Shown piece after piece: positions 29,171-39,895 of a stretch of DNA of 64,000 nt (the stretch's first letter is position 1; every line of letters begins with the position of its first letter). Source of the DNA: Thiobacillus sp. (GTDB lineage Bacteria; Pseudomonadota; Gammaproteobacteria; Burkholderiales; Thiobacillaceae); contig JADFDC010000005.1 of assembly GCA_018263115.1 (NCBI GenBank), forward strand, positions 1 to 64,000. Reading direction: 5' to 3'. A program made the translations under genes and the position numbers. The notes under the pieces are model-generated. The model searched no databases. It was not told the origin of the DNA and was given only the letters and a program-made list of their open reading frames with translations.

Positions 29171-30232
29171 TTATTTTTTCTTGGCGGGTGACTTTTTCGG
29201 CGCCGCAGGTTTTTTCACCCTGGCGGCATCCATTTCCTTTTGTACATCGGCTGCGATCTTGTATATGGCCTGAATATTGTCGCGTCCCACCACATCGGCA
29301 AACTGTTCGTGCACTGGCAGCAGCACCTTGTGCCAGGCGGCGCGTCCTTCGTTGGGCAGGATATAGATTTCAGTGGTGCCCGCTGCCTTGACCTTGGCTA
29401 GCGATTCATCGTTTTCTTCCTGCGCGATCTGCCGTTCGTAGGCGGTAGCCTCCTTGACGGCCTTTTCAAGCTGGGCACGGATGTCCGGGCTGAGTCCGTC
29501 CCAGAATGCCTTGTTGACGATGACGGCATAACCCAGGTAACCATGATCGGACAGCGTCAGGTGCTTCTGCACTTCATGCATTTTCTGGGTGTACAGATTG
29601 GACATCGGGTTTTCCGTGCCATCCACCACGTTTTGCTGAAGCGCCGTGTAGACCTCGGAGAAGGCCATTACCTGCGGGTTGGCGCCGAGCGCGCGCATCT
29701 GGGCATCGAGTACCTTGGATGACTGGATGCGCATCTTCAGCCCCTTGAAGTCCTCTACATTCTTCAAGGGCTTGTTGGCGCTCATCTGCTTGAAACCATT
29801 GTCCCAGTAGGCAAGGCCCTTGATACTCTTGGGTTCGAGCTTGGCGAACAGCCGCGCGCCGATCTCGCCGTCCATCACGCGATAGAGCGTAGTCTTGTTG
29901 GGAAATATGTAGGGCAGGTCGAATACCTCAAAATCGCGCACACCCAGAGGACCAAACTTTGAAAGCGACGGGGCCAGCATCTGAACTGCGCCAAGCTGCA
30001 GGGCCTCCATCTCCTCTCGGTCCTTGTAGAGCTGGCTGTTTGGATAGACCTCGACCTTGACCACGCCTTTCGTGTAGCTTTCCGCAAGTTCCTTGAACTT
30101 GTCCGCTGCCTTGCCTTTTGGCGTGGCGGGCGCGACTACATGACTGAACTTGATGACGATTGGGTCAGCTGCCTGAGCTGCCGAGAACAGCAGGGCAGCG
30201 AACAGCCCGGCAAAAATACCCATATGTTTCAT
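29171..30232 (-). CDS. dctP: TRAP transporter solute-binding protein (DctP-like)
   Basis: IVIKFSHVVAPATPKGKAADKFKELAESYTKGVVKVEVYPNSQLYKDREEMEALQLGAVQM. Confidence 0.93.
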   Translation of the reverse strand: MKHMGIFAGLFAALLFSAAQAADPIVIKFSHVVAPATPKGKAADKFKELAESYTKGVVKVEVYPNSQLYKDREEMEALQLGAVQMLAPSLSKFGPLGVRDFEVFDLPYIFPNKTTLYRVMDGEIGARLFAKLEPKSIKGLAYWDNGFKQMSANKPLKNVEDFKGLKMRIQSSKVLDAQMRALGANPQVMAFSEVYTALQQNVVDGTENPMSNLYTQKMHEVQKHLTLSDHGYLGYAVIVNKAFWDGLSPDIRAQLEKAVKEATAYERQIAQEENDESLAKVKAAGTTEIYILPNEGRAAWHKVLLPVHEQFADVVGRDNIQAIYKIAADVQKEMDAARVKKPAAPKKSPAKKK

Positions 30233-30301
30233 GATGTGTCTCCTTCGGTTTTGTGTGTTGTTATAGGTGAAACTGAAAACAGTATAGTTCAGGCACTGGG
30301 T

Positions 30302-31264
30302 CTATTCGAGCCGTGCCTTGCCCTTGATTCTGAGCAGCTTTCTTCCATCCGGAAGTGGCAGTGACAGCCTTCCCCGCGCCTCAAGCAACTGGCGCAAAAT
30401 TTCCCGCATTTGCGCAGGCCTTGGCAGAGTCACTCCCTGTTCACGCAAAAAGTGGGCAAGCAGATTTCTCGCCCGCGTTTCCGGCATGGCTTTCAGTTCC
30501 GCACAGTTCAATGCGTCCAGAGCATGTGCCTGCTTATCCTGTCCAGCCAGACTTCCAAGTAGCTGAGCCACTTCCGACATGCGTCGTGCGACACCGGCCA
30601 ACCGCTCGCGGTAATCAGGGAAATGTTTTTCAAGTACCGGCAGAATGTCCTGGCGCAATGCGTTGCGGGAAAGCGATGTATCCAGATTGCTGCCATCCTC
30701 CACCCACTTGAGATGATGCTGTCGGGCATGAGCAACCAGCACCGATTTCGTCACGCCCAGCAAGGGACGCAGCAGCTTGATGCCACCGAGCATTCGTGCT
30801 TCCGGCATGGCCGCCAGCGCGCGTGGTTCGCCACCTCGCAAAAACTGGAACAGCACTGTCTCGGCCTGATCATCCAGGTGATGCGCCAGCGCCAAAACCT
30901 CAACTCCCGGTTTCGTCAGCGCTGCATAGCGTGCCTTGCGGGCAGCCGCTTCAAGACCTTCGGCGGATTTGCGGGGCACTTTGATATGCACAATTTCAAG
31001 AGGGACGCTCAGCTTCCTGCATAAAACCGAACAATGTTCCACCCATTCGTCCGCCTTTGGATTCAAACCGTGATGCACATGAAGGGCGGAAAGTTCAAAG
31101 GGAAAACGCGGGGCAATTTCCGCCAGCACTGTCAGCAAAACCACAGAATCAATACCACCGGAAAGTGCGACGCGAAGGCGGGCACGGGGCGTCAGATGAC
31201 GGGAAAGGCAAGCCTCGACCTGCCCTGGAAGATCAAGCCTGTTTGTCTTCTTTGTAGCGGCCAT
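30302..31264 (-). CDS. tilS: tRNA(Ile)-lysidine synthase
   Basis: [40 protein letters not shown]. Confidence 0.93.
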   Translation of the reverse strand: MAATKKTNRLDLPGQVEACLSRHLTPRARLRVALSGGIDSVVLLTVLAEIAPRFPFELSALHVHHGLNPKADEWVEHCSVLCRKLSVPLEIVHIKVPRKSAEGLEAAARKARYAALTKPGVEVLALAHHLDDQAETVLFQFLRGGEPRALAAMPEARMLGGIKLLRPLLGVTKSVLVAHARQHHLKWVEDGSNLDTSLSRNALRQDILPVLEKHFPDYRERLAGVARRMSEVAQLLGSLAGQDKQAHALDALNCAELKAMPETRARNLLAHFLREQGVTLPRPAQMREILRQLLEARGRLSLPLPDGRKLLRIKGKARLE

Positions 31265-32201
31265 ACGCCATCAACCGCTCGTAACGCTTGCTGAGCAGCG
31301 CATCCAGCGGCTGGTTGCGGACTTCGGAAAGCGTTTCAGCCAGCGCCTTGCGAAGCTGGGTGTACATGCCATCCCAGTCGCGGTGTGCGCCGCCAAGCGG
31401 CTCTGGAATGATCTTGTCGACCAGTTCAAGCGACAGCAGGCGTTCTGCTGTGATTCCGAGCGTCTCTGCCGCCTGAGGTGCCTTGTCCGCGCTTTTCCAT
31501 AAAATGGACGCGCATCCCTCAGGCGAAATCACCGAATAGGTGGAATACTGGAGAATCAGCGCGCGGTCGCCCACACCAATTGCCAGCGCTCCACCTGATC
31601 CGCCTTCGCCAATGACTGTGCAGACAATGGGCGTCCTCAGTTCCGACATGACATAGAGATTGCGGGCAATGGCTTCACTTTGTCCACGTTCTTCCGCGCC
31701 GATGCCGGGATACGCACCGGGCGTATCGATGAAAGTCAGGATCGGGATCTGGAATTTTTCCGCCAGCCGCATAAGCCGCAAAGCCTTGCGATAACCCTCA
31801 GGACGCGGCATGCCGAAGTTGCGATACTGGCGCTCCTTGATATCGCGGCCCTTCTGATGGCCAATGACCATCACGGGCTCTCCATTGAAGCGGGCAATAC
31901 CGCCGACAATGGCGGGATCATCGGCAAATCCGCGATCACCATGCAGCTCCTGGAAGTCCGTGAACAGGCCACTGATGTAATCGAGGGAATAGGGACGCTG
32001 AGGATGGCGTGCAACCTGCGAAATCTGCCAAGCGGAAAGCTTTCCGTAGATGTCCTCGGTGAGCTTCTGGCTCTTTTTGGAAAGCCGCTTGATCTCTTCC
32101 GAGATATCCAGCGCCGAATCGTCCTGCACAAAGCGCAGCTCTTCGATTTTGGCTTCAAGCTCGGCGATCGGCTGTTCGAAATCGAGGAAAGTGGTTTTCA
32201 T
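31233..32201 (-). CDS. accA: Acetyl-CoA carboxylase carboxyltransferase subunit alpha
   Basis: [46 protein letters not shown]. Confidence 0.97.
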   Translation of the reverse strand: MKTTFLDFEQPIAELEAKIEELRFVQDDSALDISEEIKRLSKKSQKLTEDIYGKLSAWQISQVARHPQRPYSLDYISGLFTDFQELHGDRGFADDPAIVGGIARFNGEPVMVIGHQKGRDIKERQYRNFGMPRPEGYRKALRLMRLAEKFQIPILTFIDTPGAYPGIGAEERGQSEAIARNLYVMSELRTPIVCTVIGEGGSGGALAIGVGDRALILQYSTYSVISPEGCASILWKSADKAPQAAETLGITAERLLSLELVDKIIPEPLGGAHRDWDGMYTQLRKALAETLSEVRNQPLDALLSKRYERLMAYGRYKEDKQA

Positions 32202-32282
32202 CGAAATGGGGTCGTTTTATGAAGGGCGTATTCTAGCAGGGTTGCGGTTACAACTAGCTGGTCCTGCCGTGCTCCACGCATG

Positions 32283-32768
32283 TCAGTGGTGGTGGTGCCC
32301 ATGCGCGCCATGTGCATGCCCATGCTCGATTTCATGCGGATCGGCCGCGCGAACTTCAGTTATTTCACAATGAAAATTCAGCGACTGGCCAGCCAGGGGA
32401 TGATTGCCATCCACCACCACCTTGTCATCTGCGATATCAGTGATGGTAAAGATATTCACTTCACCAGAAATTTCGCCCTGACCTTCAAACTGCATGCCGA
32501 TTTCGATTCCTTCAGGAAATACGGACCGCTCTTCCACGCGCACCAGTTCCTCGTCATATTCGCCAAACGCTTCTTCGGGCTCCATGAGGACATCAATTGT
32601 ATCGCCCACTGCCTTGCCTTCCAGAGCCTTTTCGACGGCATCGAATACATTGCCATAACCGCCATGCAGGTAGCTGTGCGGTTCATCGCTTTGCTCCAGC
32701 ACCTCGCCATCCCGGCTGGTCAGCCGGTAAACAATGGTAACTACGGTATTTTTCGCGACGGCGGTCAT
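32283..32768 (-). CDS. FKBP-type peptidyl-prolyl isomerase (SlyD-like)
   Basis: VYRLTSRDGEVLEQSDEPHSYLHGGYG; C-terminal His-rich HGHAHGAHGHHHH. Confidence 0.92.
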   Translation of the reverse strand: MTAVAKNTVVTIVYRLTSRDGEVLEQSDEPHSYLHGGYGNVFDAVEKALEGKAVGDTIDVLMEPEEAFGEYDEELVRVEERSVFPEGIEIGMQFEGQGEISGEVNIFTITDIADDKVVVDGNHPLAGQSLNFHCEITEVRAADPHEIEHGHAHGAHGHHHH

Positions 32769-33232
32769 TTCATTTCCTTGACGAGTTCCAGAATTTCCTC
32801 GGCGTGTCCCTTGCTCTGCACGCCATAAAGCGCGTGACGGATCACGCCCTTTTTATCAACCACAAAAGTGGAACGCACAATGCCCATGCGCTTGACGCCA
32901 TCCTTTTCCTTCTCCTGCCATACGCCATAGCCTTCGCAGGCTTCGCCTTCCTTGTCAGCCAGCAGACGGACCGTGATTCCGTGCTTGTCACGGAACACGC
33001 CATGCGAAATGCAGTCATCGCGCGAAATCCCCAGCACCACGGTGTCCAGTTTGGCGAAATCATTTTCAAGTTCGGAGAACTCGATACCTTGCGCCGTGCA
33101 GCCAGGCGTGTCATCACGAACATAAAAATACAGCACGACATTCTGCTTGCCCTTGAAGGGCTTCAGATCGATCAGGTTCATGTCGGCATCCGGCAGGGAA
33201 AAATCGGGCGCCTTGTCTCCAGCTTTGAGCAT
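32765..33232 (-). CDS. bcp: Peroxiredoxin (bacterioferritin comigratory protein)
   Basis: MLKAGDKAPDFSLPDAD...FYVRDDTPGCTAQGIEFSE. Confidence 0.94.
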   Translation of the reverse strand: MLKAGDKAPDFSLPDADMNLIDLKPFKGKQNVVLYFYVRDDTPGCTAQGIEFSELENDFAKLDTVVLGISRDDCISHGVFRDKHGITVRLLADKEGEACEGYGVWQEKEKDGVKRMGIVRSTFVVDKKGVIRHALYGVQSKGHAEEILELVKEMK

Positions 33233-33300
33233 GTTTCCTCCACAATGTTTTGCGGATTCTAGACTGCATTTGCATCCTTTGATACTGGCATAATGCAGGA

Positions 33301-34410
33301 ATGAAATTACAGCTTCTGGGCGGCCTGACGGCAGGTCAATTCCTTCGCGAGTATTGGCACAAGAAACCATTATTGGTGCGTGATGCCCTGCCCGGCTTCA
33401 CCGGCCTGCTCTCGCCAGCACAAATGCTGGAACTGGCTGGCCGCGAGGACGTGGAATCACGCCTGGTCGCGCAAGGCAAGGACTGGATGCTGGAGCACGG
33501 GCCATTCTCTACCAGTCGCTTCAGGAAATTGCCCAAGCGCAACTGGACGTTGCTCGTGCAGTCGCTTGATCATCATCTTGCCAGTGGCGCGGCCCTGCAG
33601 GAACAGTTCACCTTCATTCCGCGCGCGCGGCTGGATGACTTGATGGTGAGCTACGCTGTTCCCGGCGGCGGCGTCGGACCGCATTTCGATTCCTATGACG
33701 TCTTTCTCATCCAGGGCAAGGGTCATCGCCGCTGGCGCATTTCTGCCCAGGAAAACCTCGATCTGATCGAAGGCTTGCCGCTGAGGATCCTCAGCCATTT
33801 CGAGCCTGAAGCGGAATACATCCTGGGGCCAGGCGACATGCTTTACCTGCCGCCAAAGTATGCGCATGACGGCATCGCGGAAGATGAATGCATGACTTAT
33901 TCAGTCGGTTTCCGTGCACCCGGGTTCGAGGAGTTGGGACAGGGCTTCCTCAATTTCCTGCACGACGAACTGGAGTTGCCCGGGCGTTATGCCGACCCGG
34001 ATCTTGCCCTGCAGAAACACAGCGGCGAACTGCCAAAAGCCATGCTGGATCAGATCGCTGAACAGCTGAATCAGATCCGCTGGGACGCAGACCTGACCAC
34101 GGCATTTACGGGACGATATTTCTCCGAACCCAAGCCCAACGTGTTTTTCACCGCGCCAGACAAACCGCTGACCGAGAAAACCTTTGCAAGGAGACTGGCC
34201 AGCCACGGCCTGCAACTCAACTCTAAAACACGGCTGCTGTTTTCCGGCACGCAATTTTTCATTAATGGCGAAGACTTTGGCGCCACAGGCTCAGAACGCA
34301 AACACCTGATTCAGCTTGCCGACGAACGATATCTTCCGGCAGGAAATTATGGTGATGCGCTGAGCGAACTTTTTTACGACTGGTATCTGGCGGGGTGGGT
34401 CAATGTCTAA
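33301..34410 (+). CDS. roxA: Cupin/JmjC ribosomal protein L16 arginine hydroxylase (RoxA/YcfD-like)
   Basis: FLREYWHKKPLLVRDALPGF, PGGGVGPHFDSYDVFLIQGKGHRRW. Confidence 0.9.
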   Translation: MKLQLLGGLTAGQFLREYWHKKPLLVRDALPGFTGLLSPAQMLELAGREDVESRLVAQGKDWMLEHGPFSTSRFRKLPKRNWTLLVQSLDHHLASGAALQEQFTFIPRARLDDLMVSYAVPGGGVGPHFDSYDVFLIQGKGHRRWRISAQENLDLIEGLPLRILSHFEPEAEYILGPGDMLYLPPKYAHDGIAEDECMTYSVGFRAPGFEELGQGFLNFLHDELELPGRYADPDLALQKHSGELPKAMLDQIAEQLNQIRWDADLTTAFTGRYFSEPKPNVFFTAPDKPLTEKTFARRLASHGLQLNSKTRLLFSGTQFFINGEDFGATGSERKHLIQLADERYLPAGNYGDALSELFYDWYLAGWVNV

Positions 34411-34882
34411 TGTCGCCTGGTTTGAAACGCCCGTCGAGTATGCTGCGGCATTGGACAGCCTTCTACAACAGGCCTCGCATCAGATACGAATTTATGACTG
34501 GGATTTATCAGACGGCGGATACGAACAATCTGCGCGCATCGAAATGCTGAATCGATTTTGCAGGCAGGACATCGGACATCAAGTTCGAATCCTGCTGGCG
34601 GACGACACCTATTTGACGCGCTACGCCGGACAGATGATGCACCTGCTGACGGTGTGGGGCCACGTGCTGGAAATCCGGGTGCGAGACAGCGAGCCGCCGC
34701 CCGCCCAGGATTGCTTTGTTCTGGTAGACGAGTCCAGCGTACTCAAGCGCTTCGACAAGGACACGACCAAAGGCGTCATGCGCCTGGACTCGCGGGGCGA
34801 TGTCATCGACCTGGGCATCCGTTTCGATTCGGAGTGGGAACGCGCGCCCGGACGGGTAACGCCACGCGCGCTGGGGCTTTGA
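34403..34882 (+). CDS. Hypothetical protein coupled to the RoxA-like gene
   Basis: Overlaps upstream gene by 8 nt; complete ORF. Confidence 0.7.
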   Translation: MSNVAWFETPVEYAAALDSLLQQASHQIRIYDWDLSDGGYEQSARIEMLNRFCRQDIGHQVRILLADDTYLTRYAGQMMHLLTVWGHVLEIRVRDSEPPPAQDCFVLVDESSVLKRFDKDTTKGVMRLDSRGDVIDLGIRFDSEWERAPGRVTPRALGL

Positions 34883-34894
34883 CAATCCTTGAGT

Positions 34895-35686
34895 TCAAAG
34901 GCTTTTCAGCCAGCCCAATTCCTCCTGGCTGAATCCGCCCGCCCTTCTGCCCTCGTAATTGAACGGCGGCTTGAGCGGCGGCGCATCATATTCCCCGAGC
35001 AATTGCTTGAATGTTGCCAGCGGTTCCAGTCCTCGCTGTTCGCACAAGTACAAATACCATCGGCTGCCGATGGCGACATGGCCAATTTCATCGCGCTCGA
35101 CGACCGCAAGAATTTCCACTGCCTTCGCATCATTCACGGATTTGAGCTTTTCCACTATGGCAGGTGTGGCATCCAGCCCCCGCGCTTCCAGTACACGCGG
35201 AACGAGCGCCATGCGCACCAGCGGGTCGTGCTCAGTTTTAACGGCCATTTCCCACAGCCCGTTGTGCGCGGGAAAATGCCCATAGTCGTAACCCATTGAA
35301 CGCAAATGGCCGCTCAGCAGATTGAAGTGCAGCGCTTCTTCGGACGCCACTTTCAGCCAGTCGCCGTAAAAGGCGTGCGGCATGTCGCGAAAACGATAAG
35401 CCGCATCCAGCGCCAGGTTGACGGCATTGAACTCGATATGCGCCAGTGCATGAATCATCGCGGCGCGCCCGGCCAGCGTTGTCATCTTGCGGCGCGGCAC
35501 CTGAAGCGGCGGGACAAGCTCGGGTCGGTCAGGCCGCCCGGGTTCGCATATCGGCAACAAGGGTGCGTTGCCATTTAAGGTCACGTCTCCGGATTGCCAA
35601 GCCTGGTAAAGCGCATCCACCAACTGGCATTTGCAAGCGGCATCCGGTTCCGACAAGGCATCGAGGCAGGCGGTAAACAATTCCAT
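34895..35686 (-). CDS. DUF455 ferritin-like protein
   Basis: RAAMIHALAHIEFNAVNLALDAAYRF...FYGDWLKVASEEALHFNLL. Confidence 0.9.
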   Translation of the reverse strand: MELFTACLDALSEPDAACKCQLVDALYQAWQSGDVTLNGNAPLLPICEPGRPDRPELVPPLQVPRRKMTTLAGRAAMIHALAHIEFNAVNLALDAAYRFRDMPHAFYGDWLKVASEEALHFNLLSGHLRSMGYDYGHFPAHNGLWEMAVKTEHDPLVRMALVPRVLEARGLDATPAIVEKLKSVNDAKAVEILAVVERDEIGHVAIGSRWYLYLCEQRGLEPLATFKQLLGEYDAPPLKPPFNYEGRRAGGFSQEELGWLKSL

Positions 35687-35712
35687 AACTGAGATGGTAC
35701 TAAAATCAATGC

Positions 35713-36144
35713 ATGCTGACTCCAGCCGGCTTTATTTCAAGAGAACTCTGCCAGCGCAAACCCATGAGGCTGCTGGCCATTGACTCTTTTTCCCACAAGC
35801 TGGCGAATGCTTATCTATCTGAGTTTCCCGATGCGCGGATACTTGGATCCGAAGCGCCGGGAATTGATCTCGCGCTGATCAGCGAGTCTCTTAATACACT
35901 GGACAAGCCCGGCGCCATCATCCTGCTCGGGGGAGTGATTCGCCTATGCCCTGTTGTGCTGGTTATGGCCAAAGAAAACCATCCGCTGGGATTTAACGAT
36001 TTTCTGAAACTGGGCATGCAGCGCTGGCATGGTCCAGACGAAAGTGGAACGGGTGTATTTGGATTCGACCTGCACACTTACAAAACCGTGCCAGACTGGC
36101 TGAACGCCAAATACTGGGCACATCCGGAACGCTGGAAACCTTAA
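35713..36144 (+). CDS. Hypothetical protein (start may be 35764)
   Basis: Complete ORF between annotated genes. Confidence 0.6.
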   Translation: MLTPAGFISRELCQRKPMRLLAIDSFSHKLANAYLSEFPDARILGSEAPGIDLALISESLNTLDKPGAIILLGGVIRLCPVVLVMAKENHPLGFNDFLKLGMQRWHGPDESGTGVFGFDLHTYKTVPDWLNAKYWAHPERWKP

Positions 36145-36743
36145 AGTTTCTGGCAGGTTTCTTCCATGGTTTTGCGGCGGCGTTTGCCCTGCTTGTCAGC
36201 GCAATGGCCTACCGCCAGCACCAGCGCAGGAACTTCGCCTGACGGCAGATTAAGCGCGGCGGCGAGCGCGGCTTCATCAAAGCCGCCAATCGGGCAGGTC
36301 GCCAGACCGAGTGAGCTTGCCTGCACCATCATCTGAGCGGCGGCAAAATTGCACTGGCCGATGGCCCAATTGCGCGCATCGGCATGCTCATGGAAACCAC
36401 GATAGGCGGCTTTCAATTCATCGGGCACCGGGCCGCCGCCTGCCTCGGCTTCCAGTCTGGACTGTACATAGGCTGAATCCAGCTGCAAGGCTTTCACCAA
36501 CGCAATGATGGCAATCAGCACCGGCGCGCTTGCGACTGGCGTCTGGTTGAAACATGCAGTTGCCAACCGGGACTTGATAGCCGCTGAACTGACAATCACG
36601 AAACGCCACGGCTCCATGCCAAAGCCAGACGGTGCGATACGGCCCGCTTCCAGAATGGTCCGCAGCGCCGGTTCCGCAACAGCCTCATCCATAAACGACC
36701 GGCAGGCAAAACGCGTGGTCAACGCGGGTAGCAAATCCGCCAT
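36141..36743 (-). CDS. Nitroreductase family protein
   Basis: MADLLPALTTRFACRSFMDEAVAEPALRTILEAGRIAPSGFGMEPWRFVIVSS. Confidence 0.9.
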   Translation of the reverse strand: MADLLPALTTRFACRSFMDEAVAEPALRTILEAGRIAPSGFGMEPWRFVIVSSAAIKSRLATACFNQTPVASAPVLIAIIALVKALQLDSAYVQSRLEAEAGGGPVPDELKAAYRGFHEHADARNWAIGQCNFAAAQMMVQASSLGLATCPIGGFDEAALAAALNLPSGEVPALVLAVGHCADKQGKRRRKTMEETCQKL

Positions 36744-36794
36744 GTGCCCCTCCATTCGGTTAAACTCTGACTTGTATTTAAGCATGGCTGCCAC

Positions 36795-37226
36795 ATGGAT
36801 ACCTCCGTTTTCACCCCCCACAATGATCTGGAAAAATTGCTGGCCGAAGTCCACCAGGGCACGGTCGAAGTAGAGGATTTTGTCTCCCGCCTGCTGGCCG
36901 GTGAGCAGATTTTCATGCCGGTCAGGGATGAAAAACACGCCATCGCCGGTTTCCAGCTTTCCACCAAGGCCCAGCCTCTGGTCATCGAAGACGACGAAGG
37001 CACGCAGATTCTGGTGCTGTTTACCAGCCCGGAGCGCGCCAAACCCTTCGCCGAAATGTTTCCGGATTTCAAGGGTGGGCTGCTGGCGGAATTTCCCTGG
37101 ATACTTCGGCGTATTGGCGGCGGCTTCCCGGTTTCCATCAATCCAGGGTGGGATGTCGGCATCGATTTCGACGCCGAGACAGTTGCCCAGTTGATTGGCA
37201 GCCTGCCTGAAGAGTCGCCAAATTAA
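36795..37226 (+). CDS. SseB-like hypothetical protein
   Basis: FTPHNDLEKLLAEVHQGTVEVEDFVSRLLAGEQIFMPVRDE. Confidence 0.7.
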   Translation: MDTSVFTPHNDLEKLLAEVHQGTVEVEDFVSRLLAGEQIFMPVRDEKHAIAGFQLSTKAQPLVIEDDEGTQILVLFTSPERAKPFAEMFPDFKGGLLAEFPWILRRIGGGFPVSINPGWDVGIDFDAETVAQLIGSLPEESPN

Positions 37227-37229
37227 ACC

Positions 37230-38612
37230 ATGCTGTCCGAAGACGTTTTCATGGCACTGACAGCGGCGTTGGGGCCGGATCGGGTTTTTGCCGATCCGGA
37301 AACGCTGGCACTGTATAACGCCGATGAAACACCCCGGCAGGTCACGCCTGGCGCGGTGCTTTTCCCCGCCAGCCATGATCATGTCGTCGCGCTGATGAAG
37401 GTCGCTTATACCCACAAACTGCCGGTCGTCCCACGCGGCGCCGGCTCGGGCAATGTAGGCGGTGCCCTGCCGGTTGCAAACGGTCTGGTGGTGAGCTTTG
37501 AGTGCATGAACCGGGTACTCGAATTCGATCTGGACAATCGCCTCATGGTGGTGGAAGCCGGTATCGTCACCGAAGAAGTCGACAAGCTCGCACGCAGCGC
37601 CGGCCTGTTCTATCCGCCCGACCCCGGCAGCGGCGCCTATTGCCGCATCGGCGGCAACCTGGCCATGAACGCGGCCGGCCCGCGCGCGGTGAAATACGGC
37701 GTCACGCGCGATTTCGTGCTGGGCCTAAAGGCTGTCACCGGCGAAGGCAAAACCATCGTCACCGGCTGCCGCACCACCAAGGGCGTGACAGGCTATGACC
37801 TGACCCGGCTGATTGTGGGATCGGGTGGCACCCTTGCGCTTATCACCGAAGCCACGCTGAAGCTCCTGCCTGCGCCGGAATCGGTTGCCACGCTGCGGCT
37901 CTGCTTCGACAGCAGCCGTGCCGCGACCGAGGCAGTCGCACGTGTCATGCATCAGCCGGTTGTGCCCTGCGCGCTCGAATTCATGGATCACCACGCCATC
38001 AACGCCATACGTCCAACCGGCACGGCGGATGATCTGCCTGCGGGCACCCAGGCCCTGCTGATGGTCGAAGCCGATGGCGCTGCCATCGATCTGCCGCGCC
38101 AGATCGCCGCGCTGGATCGTGCACTTTCAGGACCCGGCCTGCTGGAATCCCGTGCCGGTTTTACGCGTGAGGAAATCGTCCGCCTGTGGACAGCTCGCAA
38201 ATCCCTCTCCCACGCGGTCAAGCAGATTGCACCGCTCAAGATCAACGAGGACGTCGTCGTTCCGGTGACCCGGCTTCCCGATTTTGTCGACACCCTCGAC
38301 AATCTGGCACGGGAATACCGGATCCCGGTCGTGTCCTTTGGCCACGCCGGAAATGGCAACCTGCACGTCAACCTGATGGTTCATCCCGATGACATGGATG
38401 AAATGGCGCGCGCCCATGCATGCCATGACCAGATCATGCACCAGGTTCTGCAGTTGGGCGGCACCCTTTCGGGCGAACACGGAATTGGCACCGAAAAGCG
38501 CGCCTATGTCGGCCTTGAAATCGATGCGGATACCCTTTCCCTGATGCGCGCGATTAAAAAACAGTTCGACCCAACAGGCATTCTCAATCCGGGCAAACTT
38601 TTGCCCGATTAA
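37230..38612 (+). CDS. FAD-linked oxidase (GlcD-like)
   Basis: VVPRGAGSGNVGGALPV, GGNLAMNAAGPRAVKYGVTRDFVLGLKAV. Confidence 0.93.
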   Translation: MLSEDVFMALTAALGPDRVFADPETLALYNADETPRQVTPGAVLFPASHDHVVALMKVAYTHKLPVVPRGAGSGNVGGALPVANGLVVSFECMNRVLEFDLDNRLMVVEAGIVTEEVDKLARSAGLFYPPDPGSGAYCRIGGNLAMNAAGPRAVKYGVTRDFVLGLKAVTGEGKTIVTGCRTTKGVTGYDLTRLIVGSGGTLALITEATLKLLPAPESVATLRLCFDSSRAATEAVARVMHQPVVPCALEFMDHHAINAIRPTGTADDLPAGTQALLMVEADGAAIDLPRQIAALDRALSGPGLLESRAGFTREEIVRLWTARKSLSHAVKQIAPLKINEDVVVPVTRLPDFVDTLDNLAREYRIPVVSFGHAGNGNLHVNLMVHPDDMDEMARAHACHDQIMHQVLQLGGTLSGEHGIGTEKRAYVGLEIDADTLSLMRAIKKQFDPTGILNPGKLLPD

Positions 38613-38665
38613 AACGCCACGGCTTTACAAGAAATAACCAGCCCCCTATAATGCGCGGCTTCGTT

Positions 38666-38741
<76 letters not shown>

Positions 38742-38758
38742 AGGAACAATGTTTTGCG

Positions 38759-38938
38759 ATGCATAAACTCGGCGTCATCAGTGTCTTGCTTGGCCTGGCT
38801 TTCAGCATCGTCGGTCTGGTGGTTGGCTTCACGCTGGCCATCGGGTCCGGAACAGGCGAACAGTGGTTTACGCTGGTTCCATTTGGTTTTGTGTTTTTGC
38901 TGCTTGGCGTGACCCTCACGCAACTTGGCAAAAAATAG
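38759..38938 (+). CDS. Small membrane protein
   Basis: MHKLGVISVLLGLAFSIVGLVVGFTLAIGSG...; two hydrophobic helices. Confidence 0.55.
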   Translation: MHKLGVISVLLGLAFSIVGLVVGFTLAIGSGTGEQWFTLVPFGFVFLLLGVTLTQLGKK

Positions 38939-38976
38939 AACAATTAGAGAAATAAGCAGTAACAGAAGCCTCTTCT

Positions 38977-39052
38977 GTCCCCATCGTCTAGAGGCCTAGG
39001 ACACCGCCCTTTCACGGCGATAACCGGGGTTCGAATCCCCGTGGGGACGCCA
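38977..39052 (+). tRNA. tRNA-Glu (TTC)
   Basis: GTCCCCATCGTCTAGAGGCCTAGGACACCGCCCTTTCACGGCGATAACCGGGGTTCGAATCCCCGTGGGGACGCCA. Confidence 0.97.
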
Positions 39053-39054
39053 TA
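39009..39054. repeat. attL direct repeat (tRNA-Glu 3' part)
   Basis: Matches 53481-53526; exact 28-bp core at 39027-39054. Confidence 0.92.
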
Positions 39055-39060
39055 TAAAAC

Positions 39061-39091
39061 AAGGGCTTACCATAGAGGTAAGCCCTTTTTC
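39061..39091 (+). terminator. Rho-independent terminator
   Basis: AAGGGCTTACC-ATAGA-GGTAAGCCCTTTTT. Confidence 0.85.
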
Positions 39092-39322
39092 TTTGCTAGT
39101 GTCCCCGATATGTCCCTAACGTGTTCCGTGGCACACGCTTGAGCTTCTGGGTGATGCTGGTCTCCGCGCCCTAGGTGACCAGTTCCTGACCCTCCCTGAA
39201 CTCGATGGTCGCATAGGCAAAAGCCCCGTTTCAAAACCGGAAAATCCGAACATTTGTTTTTTTTCCGTCCTGGATAGTTCTTCGCCATGCCGGTGTTTTC
39301 CGGCGCACGTTAAGGAACACAT

Positions 39323-39565
39323 ATGGACACAAAAATTCTTCGGCTGCCGCAAGTGCTCGACCGGCGCGGCGCATCAAGGAGCAAACACTACGCCGATGTT
39401 AAGTCCGGACTTTTCACAAAGCCGGTAAAAACGTCTTTGCGGTCGAGCGGGTGGCCCGACTACGAGGTTCGGGCGCTGAATGCAGCCAAAATTTCCGGCA
39501 AGACCGACGAGGAAATCCGCGCCCTGGTTGTAAAACTCGAAACCGCTCGCAAGCTGGCGGAATAA
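39323..39565 (+). CDS. AlpA-like regulatory protein
   Basis: ILRLPQVLDRRGASRSKHYADVKSGLFTKPVKTSLRSSGWPDYEVRALNAAKISGKTDEEIRALV. Confidence 0.7.
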   Translation: MDTKILRLPQVLDRRGASRSKHYADVKSGLFTKPVKTSLRSSGWPDYEVRALNAAKISGKTDEEIRALVVKLETARKLAE

Positions 39566-39574
39566 GGAGCGGCC

Positions 39575-39895
39575 ATGGCTTACGCGAAATCCGCGCGCGG
39601 CGGGGCGTATCCGCGCAAATCCTTTGGCTTCAATCGCGCCCTGTTGCCGCACCCGTCGGACTACTTCATGTCACAAGGCTTGATACTGACTGGCGGCGGC
39701 GAGTGGAAGAGCGCCACATGTCCTTTCCACAATGACACCCGGCCCAGCCTGCGTGTACGTTTGGACACCGGCGCATTTTGCTGCATGGTATGCGGCGCGA
39801 AGGGCGGGGATGTCTTGGCCTTCCATATGCAGCGCCATGGTTTGCGCTTTATCGATGCGGCGCGGGCGCTGGGCGTTTGGGGGAAAAGCCAATGA
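39575..39895 (+). CDS. Stand-alone CHC2-type primase zinc finger protein
   Basis: ATCPFHNDTRPSLRVRLDTGAFCCMVCGAKGGDVLAFHM. Confidence 0.82.
   Translation: MAYAKSARGGAYPRKSFGFNRALLPHPSDYFMSQGLILTGGGEWKSATCPFHNDTRPSLRVRLDTGAFCCMVCGAKGGDVLAFHMQRHGLRFIDAARALGVWGKSQ

Noticed and set aside
36141-37415. 424-aa version of the nitroreductase ORF
   Set aside because: Nitroreductase similarity begins at 36743; the upstream extension is antisense to the SseB-like gene
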